The notes under the pieces: model-generated
What the model saw: only the letters and a program-made list of their open reading frames with translations
What the model was told of the DNA's origin: nothing
The model's database searches: none
Program-made: the position numbers and the translations under genes
Shown: piece by piece, positions 5,407 through 7,936 of the stretch
Numbering within the stretch: position 1 is the first letter of the stretch
Layout of the letters: each line of letters starts with the position of its first letter
NCBI GenBank assembly: GCA_945221685.1
Contig: CALYNN010000070.1
Span: 1 to 7,936 of the forward strand
Direction: 5' to 3'
Source of the DNA: an uncultured Clostridia bacterium
Lineage (GTDB): Bacteria; Bacillota; Clostridia; Oscillospirales; Acutalibacteraceae
Length of the DNA stretch: 7,936 nucleotides

Positions 5407-6831
5407 CTATTTATAAAATTTTAATATTCCCTCTTTACGAGATAAAATTTCGGAAAAATTATCATTATACTCGTAAGGATATTTATAGTTATAAATCCGT
5501 TCAATATAGCCTGTTTTTTGGTCCTTAAGCCTTGTTACTGCCCCTGCACCAACTGCAAAAACAGAATGTGTTTCGTCCATCATAAACACATTGTAAAGGC
5601 AGTCTCTTCTCTGCCTGCACCAGCCGACATTTTCGAGATTACCAAGCGATTTTGACTGACGGTACATATAATACGGATAGTATTCTTTGTCAGTAAGACA
5701 CTGAATTGAATAATCTACCATACGGGCAGTTGTAAGCCTGTCGGTAAGGTCAAAGGTATTTTCCCTTGTAACCATATAAGAGGCTGATTTAAGGGCAAGA
5801 GTATGAATTGTAACAGAGTCGGCACCCAAAGCGGAGGCTTTGTCAACGCTTGCCTTAAAGGACTCAAGGCAGTCACCGGGCAGTCCTGCAATAAGGTCGG
5901 TATTAATATTGTCAAACCCCATATTTCTTGCAAGCTCAAAGGCTTCAACGGTTTGCATTACAGTATGCCGTCTGCCGATATTTTTAAGCACATCATCGTT
6001 AAATGTTTGAGGATTAATGCTTATTCGGGTAACTCCTGCATTTTTTAGCACACTAAGCTTTTCGGCGCTGACCGTATCGGGTCTGCCTGCCTCAACAGTA
6101 TATTCACGCAGGGTGGAAAGGTCAAAGGATTTTTCGATAGTATTAAAAAGCTTTTCAAGCTGTAACGGTGAAAGAGTCGTAGGCGTGCCGCCGCCGAAAT
6201 ATATTGTTTCAAGCCTTAAATTAAGCTCCTTAGCAATTTGCGCCGTTCTTTCAAGCTCTCGGCAAAGCAAATCTGTATAAGGCTCCATCAGCTTTTGGGT
6301 GCGCTCTATTGAATGAGAAACAAAGGAGCAATAGGAGCACCTTGTGGGGCAAAACGGTATAGATACATAAAGAGAAAAGGAATTTTCCGATGACATAGCT
6401 ATAGTACGGTTTTCGTGCTTCATAACCTCTGCCGCCAGCCTTGCTTTTGAGGGAGAGGTTAAAAAATTATCGGTAAAATACTTTATCGCGCCCTCCTCGC
6501 CGTACATTTCGGAAAAGCGGTGCATAAGCTTTGCAGGACGAACTCCGAAAAGAATTCCCCACGGTGGCTTATATCCCGTCAGCTCACTTAAGGCATTGTA
6601 AAGCAAAACGGACATAGCAGTAGCCGTGTCCTCGTTTTGCAAAAGAATATGAGTTTTTTTTACGCGGCGGTCATAGGCAGAAGCATCTGCAATAAGCTCG
6701 CCGTTTTTCATTTCGGTTATAACCGTAATATCCTCCCGGCCCTGCTCTCTGATTTTTTCATATGGAAAAAAGACGGTGCAGATATTTTTCATATCGTAGC
6801 CGAAGGAATGATTAATTACTTTAAGTACCAT
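5407..6831 (-). CDS. hemZ: Radical SAM coproporphyrinogen dehydrogenase-like protein HemZ
   Basis: The 474-residue protein has the radical SAM cluster motif CPTRCSYC (C161, C165, C168), the SAM-binding YFGGGTP (211-217), VEAGRPDT (246-253), the segment ISINPQTFNDDVLKNIGRRHT (270-290, read in parts) and the HemZ-type C-terminal part YYMYRQSKSLGNLENVGW (387-404) with FAVGAGAVTRL (425-435). A 150-residue N-terminal extension before the core, with GYKPPWGILFGVRPAKL (86-102), is typical of HemZ and absent from HemN/HemW. HemZ is annotated as oxygen-independent coproporphyrinogen III dehydrogenase, but its activity is less well established than that of HemN, and no other haem gene is present here. 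The ATG lies 3 bases after the hydrolase stop, so translation is coupled. The usual CxxxCxxC motif is intact, and length is close to the family norm of about 500. Confidence 0.92.
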   Translation of the reverse strand: MVLKVINHSFGYDMKNICTVFFPYEKIREQGREDITVITEMKNGELIADASAYDRRVKKTHILLQNEDTATAMSVLLYNALSELTGYKPPWGILFGVRPAKLMHRFSEMYGEEGAIKYFTDNFLTSPSKARLAAEVMKHENRTIAMSSENSFSLYVSIPFCPTRCSYCSFVSHSIERTQKLMEPYTDLLCRELERTAQIAKELNLRLETIYFGGGTPTTLSPLQLEKLFNTIEKSFDLSTLREYTVEAGRPDTVSAEKLSVLKNAGVTRISINPQTFNDDVLKNIGRRHTVMQTVEAFELARNMGFDNINTDLIAGLPGDCLESFKASVDKASALGADSVTIHTLALKSASYMVTRENTFDLTDRLTTARMVDYSIQCLTDKEYYPYYMYRQSKSLGNLENVGWCRQRRDCLYNVFMMDETHSVFAVGAGAVTRLKDQKTGYIERIYNYKYPYEYNDNFSEILSRKEGILKFYK

Positions 6832-6834
6832 ATA

Positions 6835-7452
6835 TTACACTTTCATATAGGGATTATTATTGCGTTCAAAATCAAGAGTAGTTACTCTGTCGTGACCCGG
6901 GTAAACATTATAATTGCCGTCTAAAGAGGCAAGCCTTTTCAAGCTTTCGATTATTTCACTTGATGAACCTCCGGGAAAATCGGTTCTACCGCAGGAGCAG
7001 AAAAACAGCGTATCGCCGGTAAAAATATTCCTGTCGGCAATATAACATAAGCCGCCCTTGGTGTGCCCCTTTGCAGACATAACCTTAATAACTGTTTCAC
7101 CCAACATAATTTCGTCGCCGTCGGCAACAATTAAATCTGCCTCGGTATTGTTATGGACTGCACCGCAATAAGCAGCAAGACTCTCCTTTGAGGAGGAAAG
7201 CATAGGCTCATCCTCGGCTGAAATTACAACCTTAGCGCCTGTTAGCTCCTTTACCGCCTTTACTCCGCCAATATGGTCAAAATGGCCGTGAGTCAGCAAA
7301 ATATATTTAAGGTTTGCGCCGCTGATAAATTTTTGCATTTCGGCACTGTCCTCCGTGCAGTCAACAAGGGCGCTTTCACCTGTTGACGAATCGGTAATAA
7401 GATAACAGTTGTTTTGCAGTGAGCCGAAGGCTTTTGTTTTTATTTCAAGCAT
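6835..7452 (-). CDS. Metallo-beta-lactamase-fold hydrolase, glyoxalase II-like
   Basis: The 205 residues show all the metal-binding elements of the glyoxalase II-like group: THGHFDH (54-60; H55, H57, D59, H60), the third-site histidine in AKGHT (H130), TGDTLF (145-150; D147) and the C-terminal YPGHD (184-188; H187). The segment CGRTDFPGGS (154-163) is typical of small bacterial hydrolases of this group. These enzymes usually bind two metal ions and hydrolyse thioesters such as hydroxyacyl-thiols, but the substrate cannot be read from the sequence, and the glutathione-binding C-terminal domain of true glyoxalase II is absent. The ATG (7450-7452) has AAGGAA upstream. It sits 46 bases after dtd and 3 bases before hemZ, an arrangement I recall in many Clostridia, so it is probably co-transcribed with both. 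Confidence 0.92.
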   Translation of the reverse strand: MLEIKTKAFGSLQNNCYLITDSSTGESALVDCTEDSAEMQKFISGANLKYILLTHGHFDHIGGVKAVKELTGAKVVISAEDEPMLSSSKESLAAYCGAVHNNTEADLIVADGDEIMLGETVIKVMSAKGHTKGGLCYIADRNIFTGDTLFFCSCGRTDFPGGSSSEIIESLKRLASLDGNYNVYPGHDRVTTLDFERNNNPYMKV

Positions 7453-7498
7453 TATTTCATTTCCTTAATTATTTTTAGGTCTTGGGTGGCGAAAAATA

Positions 7499-7936
7499 TT
7501 ATTTTAATTCTCTGCTGTCAAGCACGATTGTAACAGGTCCGTCGTTAATCAGCGACACCTTCATATCCGCACCGAATTTTCCCGTTGCAACCTTTTTTAT
7601 GCCTGATTTTTTCAGCTCGTCAACAAAATAGCAATAAAGACTCTTTGCCTCTTGGGGAGGAGCTGAATTTGTAAAGCTGGGGCGTCTGCCGTGGGAGCAG
7701 TCGGCACACAGGGTAAACTGAGAAATAACGAGAATTTCACCGTCTGTATCAAGGCAGGACAGGTTCATTTTTTCATTCTCATCCTCAAAAATACGGAGAA
7801 CGGGAATTTTCTTTATAAGCTTATCGGCGTCCTCCTTTGTATCATTTTGCATTACTCCCAGCAAAATCATAAAACCCTTGCATATTTCGCCGATAATTTC
7901 ACCGTCAACGGCAACGCTTGAATTTATTACTCTTTG
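7499..7936 (-). CDS. dtd: D-aminoacyl-tRNA deacylase, 5' end cut by the window edge
   Basis: The open frame runs to the last base. Its first visible residues, QRVINSSVAVDGEIIGEICKGF, precede MILLGV and match the DTD N-terminus (M-R/K-A-V-x-QRV...SSVxVDGEIxGEIGKG), so about five residues including the start are missing. The ATG at 7868-7870 is an internal methionine and would cut off the first strand of the fold. Both DTD hallmark motifs are present: SQFTL, here VISQFTLCAD, and the C-terminal INDGPVTIVLDSR, whose Gly-Pro forms the chirality gate. DTD removes D-amino acids (and glycine from tRNA-Ala) mischarged onto tRNA and works as a dimer. The 145 visible residues plus five give the usual length of about 150. 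It precedes the MBL hydrolase and hemZ; the promoter lies outside the window. Confidence 0.96.
   Translation of the reverse strand, partial: QRVINSSVAVDGEIIGEICKGFMILLGVMQNDTKEDADKLIKKIPVLRIFEDENEKMNLSCLDTDGEILVISQFTLCADCSHGRRPSFTNSAPPQEAKSLYCYFVDELKKSGIKKVATGKFGADMKVSLINDGPVTIVLDSRELK

Noticed and set aside
5715..6280. Open frames on both strands within hemZ
   Set aside because: They overlap the conserved radical SAM region of HemZ in other frames, show no family features and have no credible ribosome sites.

Overview
The window is a compact, almost entirely coding stretch of AT-rich DNA. Every gene I can support lies on the minus strand, so transcription runs from high to low coordinates. 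Gene content and order point to a low-GC, endospore-forming member of the Bacillota, most likely class Clostridia (an Oscillospiraceae/Ruminococcaceae-like organism). The main grounds are the spoVB–mazG–hup–rqcP–yabP–yabQ–divIC block, which matches the Bacillus subtilis yabM–yabN–yabO–yabP–yabQ–divIC order, and the dtd–MBL hydrolase–hemZ block, which I recall as common in Clostridia. No mobile element, CRISPR array, tRNA, rRNA or obvious foreign segment is visible.

Right part (about 7936 to 5407): dtd (D-aminoacyl-tRNA deacylase, start cut by the window edge), a glyoxalase-II-like metallo-beta-lactamase hydrolase, and the radical-SAM gene hemZ. Spacing is short (46 and 3 bases), so this looks like one operon whose promoter lies outside the window.

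Middle (5406 to 3121): a 147-residue coiled-coil protein of unknown function is flanked by its own good sigma-A-type promoter and an intrinsic terminator, so it looks like a one-gene transcription unit. Next is a 548-residue SpoVB-type flippase with a GTG start.

Left-centre (3098 to 538): a near-consensus sigma-A promoter precedes mazG (NTP pyrophosphohydrolase), hup (HU), rqcP (S4-domain ribosome quality control factor), yabP and yabQ (sporulation) and divIC (division), ending in a strong terminator. Two internal hairpins probably set stoichiometry. A GC-rich hairpin with a weak U-tract follows hup. A terminator-like hairpin between rqcP and yabP also contains the yabP ribosome binding site, separating housekeeping genes from sporulation genes.

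Left edge (482 to 1): the start of a THUMP-domain RNA methyltransferase gene. Its frame is interrupted by one in-frame TAA, beyond which recognisable homology continues to base 1. This is either a decayed gene or base errors at a contig end. Both ends of the window cut genes, which suggests a whole contig. I found no clearly new biological system; the best second looks are the yabP hairpin, the interrupted methyltransferase and the unknown coiled-coil gene.
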